A DNA stretch of 64,000 nt from Tretioscincus oriximinensis (Eukaryota > Chordata > Lepidosauria > Squamata > Gymnophthalmidae), in the NCBI GenBank assembly GCA_022410635.1, contig JAJVDF010000458.1, positions 642,313-706,312 on the forward strand, in the 5' to 3' direction. This document shows, in pieces, positions 49,286-62,028 of this stretch (position 1 is the stretch's first letter; every line of letters begins with the position of its first letter). A model generated the notes under the pieces. It had not been told where the DNA came from. It ran no database searches and saw only the letters and a list, made by a program, of their open reading frames with translations. A program made the translations under genes and the position numbers.

Positions 49286-49701
49286 AAAAGTACATGTTTT
49301 CTACATATTCCCTCAAAATGTCAGAATGGTATCTCGATGGTATCATACAAAAATTAAACTTTTCTTTTACAGAGTAATAAGAAATTCAGTCGCCTTAAGT
49401 CACTTAAACATTGTCACAGTGTAATGGTCCAGGTAATGTGTTATAGAATTTATTGTAGTAAATCTTCTTCTAACAGATTCTTATTCTTATTGTTGTTGTT
49501 ATTATTGTTATAGTTTGCTTAATTAATTCAGTTATTGTATTTCTAAATAGGCTCTATCAATACTTAATAATGTAAACTGTGAAGATCATTCTGTTGCATG
49601 TAATAATAATAACAACAACAGCAACAAGTTTAATTTTTNTATGATACCATCGAGATACCATTCTGAAATTTTGAGGGAATATGTAGAAGACATGTACTTT
49701 T
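49286..49701. repeat. Long inverted repeat, 76 bp arms, 264 bp loop
   Basis: The left arm 49286-49361 (AAAAGTACATGTTTTCTACA ... AAAATTAAACTT) is the reverse complement of 49626-49701 with two mismatches and one N. The loop contains a looser TTGTTGTTGTTATTATT / AATAATAACAACAACA pair near 49485-49515 and 49602-49628. No terminal motif or duplication of a known transposon was identified. Confidence 0.85.
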
Positions 49702-50760
49702 ATGTGAAAATTTTTTCAAAAAAATTCAAAATTCCATTTTTTCAAAATTCTATTATTTGAACATTTTTATTTTTGAAAATTATTTTCAAGCACCAATGAC
49801 ATTGTGTTGCATATCACAAGAAAGCTCTATTCATAAGCCTTAAAATGACAACTGAATCAGATCTGAAGGTATTATGGTTCTCAAGTAAATGCAAATTAGG
49901 TATATGGCCGTTAGTAAATTTTGTGTTTTTTTAACCATATTAAAAATCTCACTCAGAAATGAGTGGTCAGAAGGAAAAAAATCACAATTTATACTTGTCT
50001 CATGGTAAGGAACAAATAAAAAAAATACTTTGAAAATCCATCACATTGACTTTCAAAATCAATGTTTTATTGGTTGATTTGACATGGAATTACCCTCATA
50101 AGGAGTCTAGTCTTTTTTTCTTTAAGCAAGCTACCCTTAACATTATCTGAAACATAAACCCCAGAAATTATAACAATACAAATAGAAATAGAAAAAAACA
50201 ACAAAGAACATGGAGAAAACAAACTTGCCAGGAGTAAAGAAGAAAATTAATTATTGATTTGACAGTCTCTTAGTTAATGAGATAATAATCGTATGCAGGG
50301 AGAAAAGATGGAAGGGAGAAAATGAACTCCTCCAACCGGAAACTGTAGAAGTAGTTGCCATATATCCACACATTATGATATGTAATTAATTCCATTACTC
50401 CNATGCTCCTTAATTTATAAACCAAGAGCATAAAGTAAGTTGATCCTTACATTTTCAAGAGTGCACAATCACTTTTTTAGGTGGCACATGAAACTATGTG
50501 GCCTACAGTTTGCTCTTTTGACCTTTACTCAGCATAACAGATTAAATTTAGCCATATAACATGAAAGAGAAGGAAAAACTAATACGTTTCCCCCTCCACT
50601 GCACTGCTGCCAGGTCATGATGGTTCCACCAACACTTTCTTCTAAGCAATGGGATCAGCATAAGGTCTCTGAATAACTTTGGGTCCTGTAAGAAAAGCTC
50701 ACAACCTTTCTAATTAATTATAAAACGTATCAGCTTTGAGATTTTTTAGCAAGACTCCAC

Positions 50761-50905
50761 CTGCAGAGACCATACTAAATGGAATATTATGAAAATTTGT
50801 AGGTGGACTTTCCATTGGAAGGCCCCATGTTAAGGAACCATCCATCTCTACACAATTCATCAGATACCTACAAAAACATTGTTTAGGTACGTGTTCAAGA
50901 AGCAA
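50761..50905 (-). CDS. Putative exon of an unidentified nested gene (second of three)
   Basis: 145 bases on the minus strand: 48 codons plus G, starting LLLEHVPKQCFCRYLMNCVE and ending NIPFSMVSA. The donor is CAG/GTGGAG at 50760. The acceptor chosen is AAAACAG (AG just above 50905), which has a poor pyrimidine tract. An alternative TTTTTGTAG 37 bases inside has a better tract but a different phase. With the first choice, phase 0 in fits the exon at 55682 and phase 1 out fits the exon at 47962, so the three can be read as one chain. Composition is protein-like, but the open frame is short. Confidence 0.35.
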
Positions 50906-51036
50906 CTGTTTTTCTAAATTTTCTAAGTTTCAGCAATTTATGAATATGTCTTAGGTTTTAAGGAGCTATTTTATCCAAAGTACTGCTTTCACTCCATTAT
51001 GTACAGTCTGAGGGCTTGATTTGAATTGGTATATAG

Positions 51037-51202
51037 TATTGATTCTCAACCTTTTAAAAACCCAGTAAGAGCGGAAAAATTTTCAACGCCCACCCCCCTT
51101 TGTGAAAATACTGTAATTTAGGGTATGGATGAGAAGCCCAAAACAAGTTCACCACCCCTCAAGATACCCTATCCACCCCGGGGGCCCGGTTGAGAATCAA
51201 TG
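51037..51202 (+). mobile_element. hAT MITE, 166 bp
   Basis: TATTGATTCTCAACC at the left and GGTTGAGAATCAATG at the right are inverted repeats close to the canonical CAGTGGTTCTCAACC end. The flanking 8-mers GTATATAG and GTATACAA agree at six of eight positions. No coding capacity. Confidence 0.75.
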
Positions 51203-52479
51203 GTATACAATAAAAGGAGATCTGAACTATGACCTAACAACAATTTCTTTTTTCAATGGACATAAAGATTTGCCCCCCTCAAGCTTTTCAGAAAGTCTAA
51301 ATGATGCCTTAATAAAGGGTTATTTGATTTTGCTCTCATCAGTCTCATTTACATTGTTTTAGTATTTTAATGATTATTTAAGTTTGATTGAACACTAATG
51401 AGAAAAGTAATAAATTCATAATATTTCTCATCTATGATTTCAGGACAGTTCACAACCAAAGACCTACTGTTAGATAAACAAAACTAAGCAAAGTGTATAA
51501 AAATATACCCATCCAATATGGGCATACAATACATGTGGGCATACTGTATGCCTGGGCAAAGTTTATGTTACAGCAATGTTGGATCTTGTAAAAACATAGC
51601 TGCAATGTGTATAGTCTTTGCAGAATTTAAATTCTCTGAAGCCTCCTTTCCAACAACGTAGAGTAAATTCATTATTGTTTATAATTTTATTTCCCTAAGT
51701 CATTGTCTCCTCTTATTTCAAACAAAAGTCTTCTTTGCTTTAGTAATTAAGACTAACTTAAACAAGCAACAGACTTAGCTTCTTAGATTGCAAAATTATT
51801 TTAGAATACAGCTACTGGTGTGTTAGAAGTTATTTTTGTTTGCCAAATATTTTTAGAGCACATTAGGAAACAATATCACAAAAGGCTGAGATTTCTGAAG
51901 AATGTGGACCAGATATAAATGCAGCAAAAATTGTAATAATATTTGATTTCAATTCAATCCAGACCCACGGTGGAAACATGGATTAAATATGAAACAATAC
52001 TCAAAACAGCTTAATCACTAATCACAGAGGCTAATGCATGTCAAAGCCACAAAAATTGGACCATGCAGGACTAACATCCTAGTTTTGCTGATCATCAATA
52101 GTTTTGCTTTTTCCCCTACAACAGGTTGTTTCCGGGATGATTTGGTGCTACTATCAATTGCCAGACAATATTCTCTCCATCTTCAGAGTCTCACATAGAC
52201 CCTTCTGTGTATTGCTAATTACCATTACTCCTGCAAGAACTCTGCTACTTTCTAAAGAGAGAACTTTCTCCACTTAATGGTTACTTGAATGATGCTTAGG
52301 CACTGCCTCCGGGTTGAAGAATGAGCTGAAAGCAGGTGAATGTTTTGTCTTTATTTTCTAAAATAGGCTTTCCACATAATTTCCGGGATACATCTTTGGA
52401 CTTTCCCCAGGCACAACTTCTAATGGCTGCTGCACTTGGGAGTGAGTGGGTCACTTTTTCTTATCTCTTAAAAGTCCAA

Positions 52480-52612
52480 AACACTATTCCAAATTTTAGG
52501 TGGAACCCTAGCCTAGAAGCAATTGGTAAACCACTCTGTGAGACGGAATGCAGAACTAGATGGGGTGTGGCCTGAGTCACCAGGGTTCTTCTTAAACTCT
52601 TATATTGTCTCT
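52480..52612 (+). mobile_element. LINE 3' end fragment
   Basis: AAACCACTCTGTGAGACGGA, AGAACTAGATGGGGTGTGGC, GAGTCACCAGGGTTCTTCTT and AAACTCTTATA: same terminus type as 42035-42155. Confidence 0.6.
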
Positions 52613-55017
52613 AGTATTCTGTCATTGTGGCACAACCACTATTCTGATAGTCATCAAAAGGTGTCTATTCAGGGTCAGATACCATTTACAAGCAAGGAGT
52701 CTTATATTCAAGCCATTGTTCCATTTCAAGCAGTAGAAAATATGCTACAAGACATCTCATCTTAAAGTTCAGCCTAGCCATATTACATCCAAAGTGGATG
52801 AAATATGACAGAGGGCAGCCCCTACCATAGACTGCCCAGATTTTCTGAGACCCAAACTGGGGTAATTCATATTAATGCTAATTTGCATATTCATAAATAT
52901 ACAAATTACCCATCAACATACATTCCCTTCCAAAATTCCCGCCAGAGAAATCGGTGAAACATGTGAGAATTTATTTAAGTGTGTAAGAATTTTTAAACTG
53001 AGAATTTTTGGAGTACATCAGAATTTTTTACTTTTTTACAGAGTGGAGGATGCCTTCAGAAGCTGGCCTCAGATGCCAGAGCCCCCAAGTGGTGCAGTAA
53101 ATTCTTTTAAAAAAAATTATCTTCCTCAGCAAAAAACGGGGAAATGGCACAGACCCCAGTAGGGCAGGGTAGACACCCCAAAACCAGGTTTTCCCCCACT
53201 CAAAAGGGTCATCTGGTCAGCCTATTAAAACCAAATTAACATATTAAATCAGCATTTGAGAAAAGGGAAGGGAGAAACAGAATTGCTGTATTCTAATCTG
53301 GGTCAGAATTCTAGCACGGAACATCATAGCACCTAAGAAACTAATAAAAAAGAGATAGGCAATATGAGTGTCTTCTGAAAAAAACACAAAAGTTCATGCT
53401 AACAACCCTGTACTCAGGAAAGNAGAACTATACATCCTAAGACATCACATACCAAAATGGTATCTTGGTGTTAGCTCTATGATTTCACCACAACACTATT
53501 GTTTGGGATAAATAAACACGCCAAAAGCAAACAAAGCACTGGCCATTCAGAAGACTCACCAACACAGTCACTACAGTATGCAACATGCTATCCTAAGATA
53601 TGAACACAAGGGCAAGGACACCAACACTCATTTTGTGGCTTGCTATTGCTCCCCATTAGTTTGTTCATGTCTTCTTGGGCTGAAGGAATTGACTTGGTGA
53701 TGCCGTATTCTGGGTCATGGAAAGATAAAACAATCATCAAAATGTATAAAACCATGTATGATATAATCACACAGTAAAAACTANCCCTACTTTCAGACTT
53801 GGAGAAGAACCAAAATCCTAAATCAAATCAGGTCTGTACAAATGAGGCTAACATTATTCCTAAGAGAAAAATGTTCTAGCACAACTAGAATAAACATCTA
53901 TGATTATTACAAATAATTTCAGAGTTCACTATAATATCATAATAATGTTTTATACACCTCTCTGGAATATTTTTATGTGTAAGCAAACCACAGAAAAAAT
54001 CTGTTTCAATGAAACCATGACCAGTTTATTCTGAAATCAATAAAAGTTCTGTTCCAGCAGCGAGACCACTTCTCAAGTTATCTATGTGCCAACTGTTTAA
54101 TTCCTTTTTNAAAACAGCCTAGGATAATTTTTCATTTTGTCCAGATGTTTCAGCACTGTTTAAACCAATTATACATTAATTTTATTTCCACGTTCACATA
54201 ATATATGTTTGTGTATTTTATTACTGAGGCCTTGGTTGCACAGAATTAAGCTCAATATTGAGGTCTGAAGAAAAGGTAAAATTAAGTATGCGATCAAGAG
54301 CTGAGCAGTAAAATACTACTGTAGCAGAAGTTAGAAATAGTGGCAGAATAAAAAGAAATGGTTAAGAAAAAAGTATGGTAAAATAATAACAAGTTAACAT
54401 TGTCAAAAAATGTCTTGATCAAAATATAACTAAATCAAATTATCTGTCTGGGGTATCCCAATTCAATTCCAGCTAACGAAATTATGAATTAATAAAACTT
54501 ATGTTAACCTTTAGGCTTTACTTATTTTGTAAGAGATAACATACTTCCAGATCTGAAATATGGTTTTGCTCTATTTAAACATTTGCATTAAAAGTTCATA
54601 ATATTTAAATTAAAAAAGAAAGCTTACCAGTTATCTCCACTTTCTTCCCACTATTTTTACTAATTATATTCATATACAACAAAACAATTTTAAAAATTAA
54701 TAAATCATGTTGCACAACTGTAGGTTCTACTACATTGTGTAAATCCAAGAACAACTCCAAATGTGGAAACGGTGTGGAGCTCCTGACAGTGACAGGAGAC
54801 TGTATGAGAATCTCTCACATCTCAGGCCTCTGTACAGAGAAGAAATTCAATTTTATGAGTTTCTCCTTCCCCTCTGCTCCTTTTTGTTTCTGGCCTCACC
54901 ACTTTTCAGTCAAATGACATCTGATTTCTTTCTGCCCCTGCCCTTTTTAGTCACATGGCTTCTGGTGCCCTGCCCACCACTGATGTCATTTCCTGTTTTG
55001 GTTCCAGTTTCATTTTC

Positions 55018-55600
55018 AGAAGAACATAAGAACATAAGAAGAGCCATACTGAATCGGGCCAGAGCCCATCTAGTCNAGCATTCTGTCTCATACAGAAGCC
55101 CACCAGATGCACCTGGGCAGTCTGAAAAGAGGAAACCAAAATATGCACCTGTTCATGACTCTCTGCAAATGGTATTTCAGAAGTACTGCCTATTGCTCCA
55201 TCCCGGAGGCAACATCCAGACATCCACCCTAGTACCCATTTATACCTTGGTATAAACCTAGTCCTGTCTTGAAGCTATCCAAACTGTTAGCTACTACCAC
55301 CTCTTCAGGAAGTAAATTCCACAGGCTGATGACCCTCTGAGTGAAAAAATACTTTGTCTGTTCACAATTTTCTGCCCATCAGTTTCAAGGAGTGCCCATC
55401 ACTCCTTGAAACTTGAATTTTATACCATCACTGCTCCTGAATGCCACTGATATCAGCCCTGATATAGTCCAGTGACCTCTTTTAAATGCCACAGTCTCTG
55501 ATTAAATTACCCAATTTGAAATAAGCTGCTTGCCTTTAGCAGTTCCAAACATGACATATACTCATCCTTCTCATGCATCACTGGGGTAGACTGGATGAAA
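55018..55600 (-). mobile_element. CR1-like LINE 3' part, reversed
   Basis: Begins AGAACATAAGAACATAAGAA, then GAGCCATACTGAATCGGGCC, ATTCTGTCTCATACAGAAGC, AGCTACTACCACCTCTTCAG and GACCCTCTGAGTGAAAAAAT. This is the reverse complement of the block order at 37585-38052. The right edge is approximate. Confidence 0.72.
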
Positions 55601-55681
55601 GTGACCATATGGAGATCATCTACTAGATTCAGATGGGCCTAGAACCACTCTCACAGAAACATCTTGCCAATATCTGCCTAC

Positions 55682-55846
55682 CATTCTGAACAGTGTTTTG
55701 TCAAATTCCTGTGAATTCATTAAAATAATTTCTAGACAACAGTCACAAACGAAAGGAATTGATTCTTCTTCAAAACATACCTCTTGCATGAAAACATCCA
55801 GATTTTTTATTAGATTCGTAGAACATGAAATCCAGAAGGCACTACT
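55682..55846 (-). CDS. Putative exon of an unidentified nested gene (first of three)
   Basis: 165 bases on the minus strand after an excellent acceptor (TCTCTCTTCTATTCACAG). It encodes SSAFWISCSTNLIKNLDVFM, then QEVCFEEESIPFVCDCCLEI and ILMNSQEFDKTLFRM, ending at donor GTAGGC (55681). An internal CAAGAG/GTATGT at 55781 is a stronger donor and would give a 66-base exon in the same phase. I prefer the longer form because the sequence after it still looks like protein. Both end in phase 0. It may be the earliest visible exon of a helical protein whose next exons are 50761-50905 and 47543-47962. No family recognised. Confidence 0.42.
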
Positions 55847-56194
55847 CTGTGAATAGAAGAGAGAAACATTCCTCCCTGATTTGGAAAGAAATTGGATTAA
55901 AGGTACGTGTCGGAATGGCACCAAAGACAACAAAGGTCACTGTCTTGCTGTTCCTGCTATAGTCATTAGGTGTCCCTTATTTTGCTTGTTCATTTTGAGA
56001 CTCTCTGATTTAAAATGTTAATTAATGATGTCACTATTTTTAAAATATAAAACCTCAGAATTATTGGAATGGTATGGAATTGTAATGGAATTGTATTGCA
56101 TGCCAGATCTTTTGTCTTATAGTCTGACAGAATGTCATAAACTCAGGGCATGTCTACAAAAGCTCTCCAAACACTTGTTGCTGTTGCTTAATCC

Positions 56195-56370
56195 TAGCTG
56201 ACTGCAAAGGTGCTTCCGTGGGTAACTTTAGACAGTTTTATTGGCAGAAATNCAAGAGTGATTTGTCATTGCCTGCTTCTGGCAAGTAGCTGCAGATCAA
56301 ACTGGTGATTTTCTACCTTCTAGTAGTTTGCTCTACCCCTGAGTTACAATCATTTCCCTCTCNGTGCTTA
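56195..56370 (-). mobile_element. tRNA-headed SINE fragment
   Basis: GCTCTACCCCTGAGTTACAA near 56330 is the reverse complement of a tRNA A-box region (TTGTAACTCAGGGGTAGAGC), and GCAGATCAAACTGGTG a worn reversed B box. The same kind of head is seen at 22101-22165. Confidence 0.55.
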
Positions 56371-57857
56371 AGAGTTTTCTGGAAAGCTCTAGTCTCATAC
56401 CTACAGGAATCCTATCCCTGTTAGAACTTCAAAACATGATTTTTATCCAAAGAGAAGTAAATCCTGGCAAAGTTGTCTTCTCTCTTCAAAGCAATCTATG
56501 GTGTGGATGTTCTTGTAGACTTCAGCAATGAACAAATATGGTCTGGAAAGATGAAGTAATTGTTCTATCCCAAAAAAGTTGTAGTGGGGGGAAGTGCTAG
56601 TACAAATGTATTTTGCAGTATGTTTTCCTTACAGGCTTACATTTCACATGAACTTTTAATTTTGCCATGTTAAAAGATGCTGAAAAGAATTTGTAAAACT
56701 CATATATACATCTTTAAAAAAACACATTAAAACACTTGCAGCACAATCATCTCAAGTATCCTTCAAAGTTTATTTCCAGACAACAAGTATAGGATTTCAG
56801 GATTCAAATGTTATACAGCATTTTTTTTNAAAAAAACTATGTAGCACTGAAAAAGAGAAGAACTCAAGTAAGTATTTATGTATATGGATTAATAATTTAA
56901 CAAATCCAAGCAAATTCAGATAGAATTCTTCAAAGATTGAGACATTAAAATTACAAAATGTATTCATTATTTAATGGCACAGCCTGAGGGATGATCTCTC
57001 ACTTAGTTAAANTGCATCTGTTTGTAATTCATAGTTTAGGAATATTTGTAGAAATTAAATTGACATCACAGTATCTCTTATTTAACGAAGGCTTCACAGC
57101 ATTGAGTATTTCTTGCTGTGCTAGCTATTCCTATGCTACCCTTGCTATATAGTCTGGGCTGGGCTAGACCACCCCTAGAATGGATTAAAGCCTACCTCTA
57201 TTTTGAAGAGCGGACCATTCCTTAAGTTTCTGGAGGCGGGGAAGAACTTGTGATGTCCCTCTTCTAGATGTATTCTTTGCGTTCTGACCTACGGAACACA
57301 CTTCTGTAATTCACAATATTGGGACTAACCCAATGGTAAATATTATTAATGTTATCTTCTGGTAAATTGGGCAAGAATTGAATTTTGGGTACCCTAACCT
57401 AGTCTATGCTATAACCTGTGCAAAATGGGTTCCTAGTACACTGAATCCATATCTCCATGGTCCAGTATTTTCAAATACATCCTTAGATCTCAATATCAAA
57501 ATTCATCAGTAAACTAGATTAGGAACTGTGATGACTTCATTTTATTGAGTTATTTGCTAAGAAACCCCAGAGGGAGGGGGGAGGGCATGTGCCCAGAAAA
57601 AGGGTGTGGCTACCAGGCTGATGGAAATAGGAGTGACCATGAACAGAGCTGGCAATGGGAGCAAAGCAGGTTGGCAGAGGGGATGAAATGAGAGGGTTAT
57701 GAGCAATGATGGAAAATCCAGGATCCGAGTTTCTCCCCACTTCCTGATACCTTCAACCATTTTGAGACATGTAACGTCAGGCCCTGGGTCTTTTTGGCCA
57801 CATGGAAGTAATCGTGCAACAAAAATAGCTGGGGTCAGAAATCACTTGACCTGGAAG

Positions 57858-58441
57858 TAGGGTTGCCATACGTCCCGGTAAACCAGGACAAACCCGGTTT
57901 TGGGGACTAAAATATAGTCCCCTCCGGGTTTTAAGGCAAAATCCCGGCTTTTTACATTCCTCGATGCTGCATCAGGGAATGTAAAAAGGCGGGATTTTAA
58001 AGGAAAAGCAGCCGTCAGAGCTGACGGCTGCAGTGCGCACAATGCTTTCCGGGGTCCTGGGAGGANCCTCGGAGCGCGCNGTNGCTGCTCCTTGGCTGGA
58101 GGCGGGGTTTCNNCCTGCTCTCGCNNCCAACTCACCTCTAGCAGAGGAGAAACGCCTGGGTTTGTGACAGGAGGGCAGCTCTGTTCCCCTCTCACAAACG
58201 CAGTTGTTTTTGCTCCGCTGCTGCAGGCGAGGCGGCGGCCCGCTTGCCAGAGCAAGGCAAAACCCTGCCTCCGGCAAAGGAGCAGGTGCGCGTGCACGCG
58301 TGCGCGTGTACGGATGCTTGTGATGAGACAGGCAGAAGAGGTTTTGCCTGTCTCGCTACAAGTGTCCGTATGTGCGCAGGNGCGCGCGCACCCCACCCCA
58401 CCCCCGTCCCGGTTTTGGGTTGCCAGAATATGGCAACCCTA
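57858..58441 (+). mobile_element. hAT MITE with multiple hairpins, 584 bp (copy 2)
   Basis: Ends TAGGGTTGCCATA and TATGGCAACCCTA, with CCTGGAAG on both sides (57850-57857 and 58442-58449). It aligns along its length with copy 1 at 32875-33448, in the same orientation, with several Ns in the GC-rich centre. The surrounding sequence (57560-57850 and 58450-58850) may be another repeat that it entered. Non-autonomous. Confidence 0.93.
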
Positions 58442-59500
58442 CCTGGAAGGGGCAGGACCAGAAGGGAGAGGGCCTGTCTGAGCAGGAATTTCTCCCCCCA
58501 GATACAAGTTTCCGGGGATAGAAAATGTCCCATCATTTGTTACGAAAAATAAAAAGGGAGTGTTATGGGGTAAACAGAGAGAAAAGGTTGAGGCTTTAGT
58601 AGGACAGGTAGAAAGGCTGCTAAAATGAGACCTTGTGAGCCAGGAGGATTTAGTTATCTGTCCCTAAATAAGACTACTACCATGGTGATTTAAGCGTTAA
58701 GAAGGTACTTAAGTCTGTTGGGCAACTGCATATAAAGCAGTAGGGAAAGGTGGTGGTGGATAAAAAGATATGAAGTGGCTGTTTTGAAACCAAGAGTGAA
58801 CACATCAGTCTATGCCTAAAGGAAACCAGTTTTCAAGTTCTGTTATTCATGTTTGGACAACAAAGTTTCCTTTATTGTTTGAATACTTACCACGAGTCTG
58901 TATTCCATATACATTAAATCTCTTGAGGAAGCTGATGATAAAACTAACCTCTGAATAAAGCAGGAGGAGGGTGTTCTTATACATATTACAGGTGGCTATA
59001 CATATACACACCAAAGCAGCAGAACTAGGTTCTGGCTGGGGATCTTTAAAGGTGCAAGAGTTCAACACAAACCCCAAAGGTACAAAAGGTTGGGAATTAG
59101 TGTTTGTGAGCANGGGTGGAGAACTGGGAAGAGATCGTGGATGTCTCAGCGCCCGGCTGTATTAAAACATAGGCTCCACCCTGGGCATCACAGGAACAAT
59201 TTTAGGCTATCTATTCTAGTCTACATTCTTCCTAGTGTGGATAGAGCATACTGGGAGGGACAGTACCTCCCTTATCCTGTACTAGGATATGCCTAGAGTC
59301 TATCCTACAGCATGTTTAGCATTCACACAGAAAGGGAAATAGATGAGTGTGACAAGTATAATTCATTTACAAGTGTAAAATCTTGCAGAGTACTAAAATA
59401 TTTCACAAGTAAAGGCAAGCACTGGCAAAGATACAAACATTCATATCACATTGAAAGAAATGTGACCGTACTTATATATTTTTCAGANACTCATATTGTA

Positions 59501-59684
59501 CAGGTGAAGCTCCATTATAACGAACCCCATTATAATGTTACAACACGAAGTGTAACAAACAAATTTGAAAGTCCTGGCGGAAAGCCTCTAAAATTAATGT
59601 TGGCTACAATGGGTTTTGTTATAATGAATTTTTATTATAACAGACACATCCACCTTGATGTTTATTATAACATGGTTTCACCTG
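59501..59684 (+). mobile_element. Tc1/mariner-type MITE, 184 bp
   Basis: CAGGTGAAGCTCCATTATAA at the left and TTATAACATGGTTTCACCTG at the right are inverted repeats, flanked by TA on both sides. The interior is rich in TTATAAC and encodes no transposase. A 156-codon frame crossing it is incidental. Confidence 0.82.
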
Positions 59685-60019
59685 TATACCAAAGTTTCTT
59701 TTTATGCATTAAACAAAAATTAAATGTTTTTGCTACAACAAATCTGGGCAAAGATATTGATCGCAACTGCATATCATATTAAGCCATGGCTCATCATTAT
59801 ACAGATTGAGTAAAGTATAGAAATAGACAAAAGCATGAGATGAATCATATTAATATCACTTCTATAGAAATCCAGTTCTGTAACCCACTGTTGTGAAACT
59901 GTAAGATAAGCCTGAACATAGTTATTAACTTGTGAAAACAAATTATATCAGAGTTGTATGGAGAAAGGCTAGAGAAGAAGGGTGAACGAGGTAGTTTATT
60001 TGGTCTTTATGTTCTACAT

Positions 60020-60085
60020 AAGTACATAAGAAGAGCTGTGCTGGATCATATAGTCTTGCATCCTGTCTTATCTGGTAGCCCAGTA
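60020..60085 (-). mobile_element. LINE 3' end fragment, reversed
   Basis: ACATAAGTACATAAGAAGAG, CTGTGCTGGATCATATAGTC and ATCCTGTCTTATCTGGTAGC: the reversed LINE terminus seen at 55018. Confidence 0.55.
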
Positions 60086-61852
60086 ATTGTGTTCGGGCAT
60101 CTCAAACAGAAAAAGCTCTCATTTTATTGCAAATAAATTTGATTCGTTCTTGCCTGTGTCTTCCCTTGGAACCAACCTGGGGCCTTCCAGATGTTAGAGA
60201 CTGCAGTTCACATACTTTTTATGCATTGTCCATACTGCTAGACCTAAAGGATATAGGCACTTTACACCATGGGCATAATTCCAGAATAAATCCTGGAACA
60301 AGAGCCTGTTATCTGCATGCTAGTACTGACTATAGTAGATCCTGCCCCCTAGGGAACTTTTTTTGGAAATATTTCACAATGCAGACAAAAGTGGCATCCT
60401 ACCAAAAAAAGTCTCTCCGCAAAACAGCAAAAGCAGATTCCATGCTACTTCTGAGATTCTTCAGATGCAACAGTAGAGGTTGGACTAAAATACCCTGGTC
60501 ATAGTCAACAACATCTGAAAGGCACCATGCTGGCAACTCAAGCTGAACCACGATTTAACACTCCGTTTATACCAAATTCCATTCAAGCAAACAAGAAGTC
60601 AAAGGTCTAGAATAAAGCTTTTCTGCCTTTTCCCACTAGAGTTCAATGTCACATGAGCCATCACACTCTGAATTTAAAGCATTTGGCTTAGTTCCAAAAG
60701 AACACAAATACTTTATATTATTTTATCTTATCCTCAGGGAACAGATACAGAGCCAGGATCAGGAGTTCAGAAAACCATGAGATTGATTTTGTTTTATAAG
60801 TTTTAGTTCCAATTGAATCTCATCTTGCTCATACAAAAATCATGCACACTAGCATTCTTTAGTGGTACTGTGTTAGATATAGACCATTACTAACCACAAG
60901 GGAGGATATAAACTTATATTTGATACAAGGGAAAGAGTTTATAGTTCTAGAATTAATTAGGCAATAAAAATGATTTACTATGTTCAGGTTTATTTTGCAT
61001 TCATTCAAGTAAGTAAACATAGTTCAGTACCATACAAAAGTCCACAAGTACATGCCACCATTCTCCAGACAAATTAGCTTTATAAAGATCTGTCCAAAAA
61101 AACAGTCCTTATCAGGACAAAAAGTATGATCTAATCAAGGCTTCTTCTACTTCATTTAAACTAGTTGTTTTAACATGGAAGGAAATTTTCAAAGGAAAGT
61201 TAAATATGTGATAGGGGAGTTAGAAAGTAGAAAATAATTTGACTAGTCATGTGACCNTTTCAAAATACAATACAAAGTACAATACAAGCAAAAACAAAGG
61301 GGAAAAAAAGAAGCAGCAGTCTCTCTATTTACAGGCAAAATCTTATTTTCCCGATTCATGTTTCAGGAAGTCAGCTCTTTTCCTGATAGCTTTCAAGATG
61401 AAAAGGCTTACTCCAATTATGATGGCTCTTTCTTGTCCTTGTAGAAAAAAAGACACTGGGTCATTTATGTTGGGGGGGGGGGTTAAGTTTGTATTGGGTG
61501 TAGGTACCTGGATCAAAGTTTAGTATAAACTAGGCAAACGATTAAAAATGTTCAATAGCTTCCACAGCTTGGTCCCCCCCAAACACAGAGTCTCTCTGTT
61601 CGTGGAATATTGCAGTAGCGGCCAGTTTGCATCATAATGCTGTGTTGTTCAAACCTTGCCGTTGTATAGATTCTTCTTATAAGGGTAGCAGAACTGGAAT
61701 AGTCAAGTAATTTTCAAGATGAGTATTTAATTTGTGTGAAGCTAATAACTTTGTAGCAGTTGACTGAGCTATGCTGACAGGGGAGTTAAGTGAGTAGGAA
61801 ATCAGAAACAAAAATAATTTAGCAACCACTAAATTACTATTAGCCAAAGGGC

Positions 61853-62028
61853 AGTGCACATAGCTTTTGTTGTTTTCTCCACAACAGACACCCTGTGAAG
61901 TAGGTGAGGCTGAGGGAGTTCTAAAGAACTGTGACTGGCTCAAGCTGGCTTCATGGAGGTGTGTGAAGTCAAACCAAGAGGCTACCTGACAAGAGTCCAG
62001 CACTCTACCTATTACATCAAACTGGCTC
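61853..62028 (-). mobile_element. tRNA-derived SINE, 3' truncated
   Basis: GTGCACATAGCTTTTGTTGT, TCCACAACAGACACCCTGTG, GTGACTGGCTCAAGCTGGCT and CATCAAACTGGCTCTC run in the same order as the SINE at 4702-4962. The L2-type tail is missing. Confidence 0.78.

Noticed and set aside
53588..53770. 60-codon minus-strand frame between putative nested exons
   Set aside because: Contains a Cys/Pro-rich end and no convincing splice pair; could not be placed in the exon chain.
59312..59782. 156-codon plus-strand frame
   Set aside because: Runs across a Tc1/mariner MITE; AT-rich and without homology cues.
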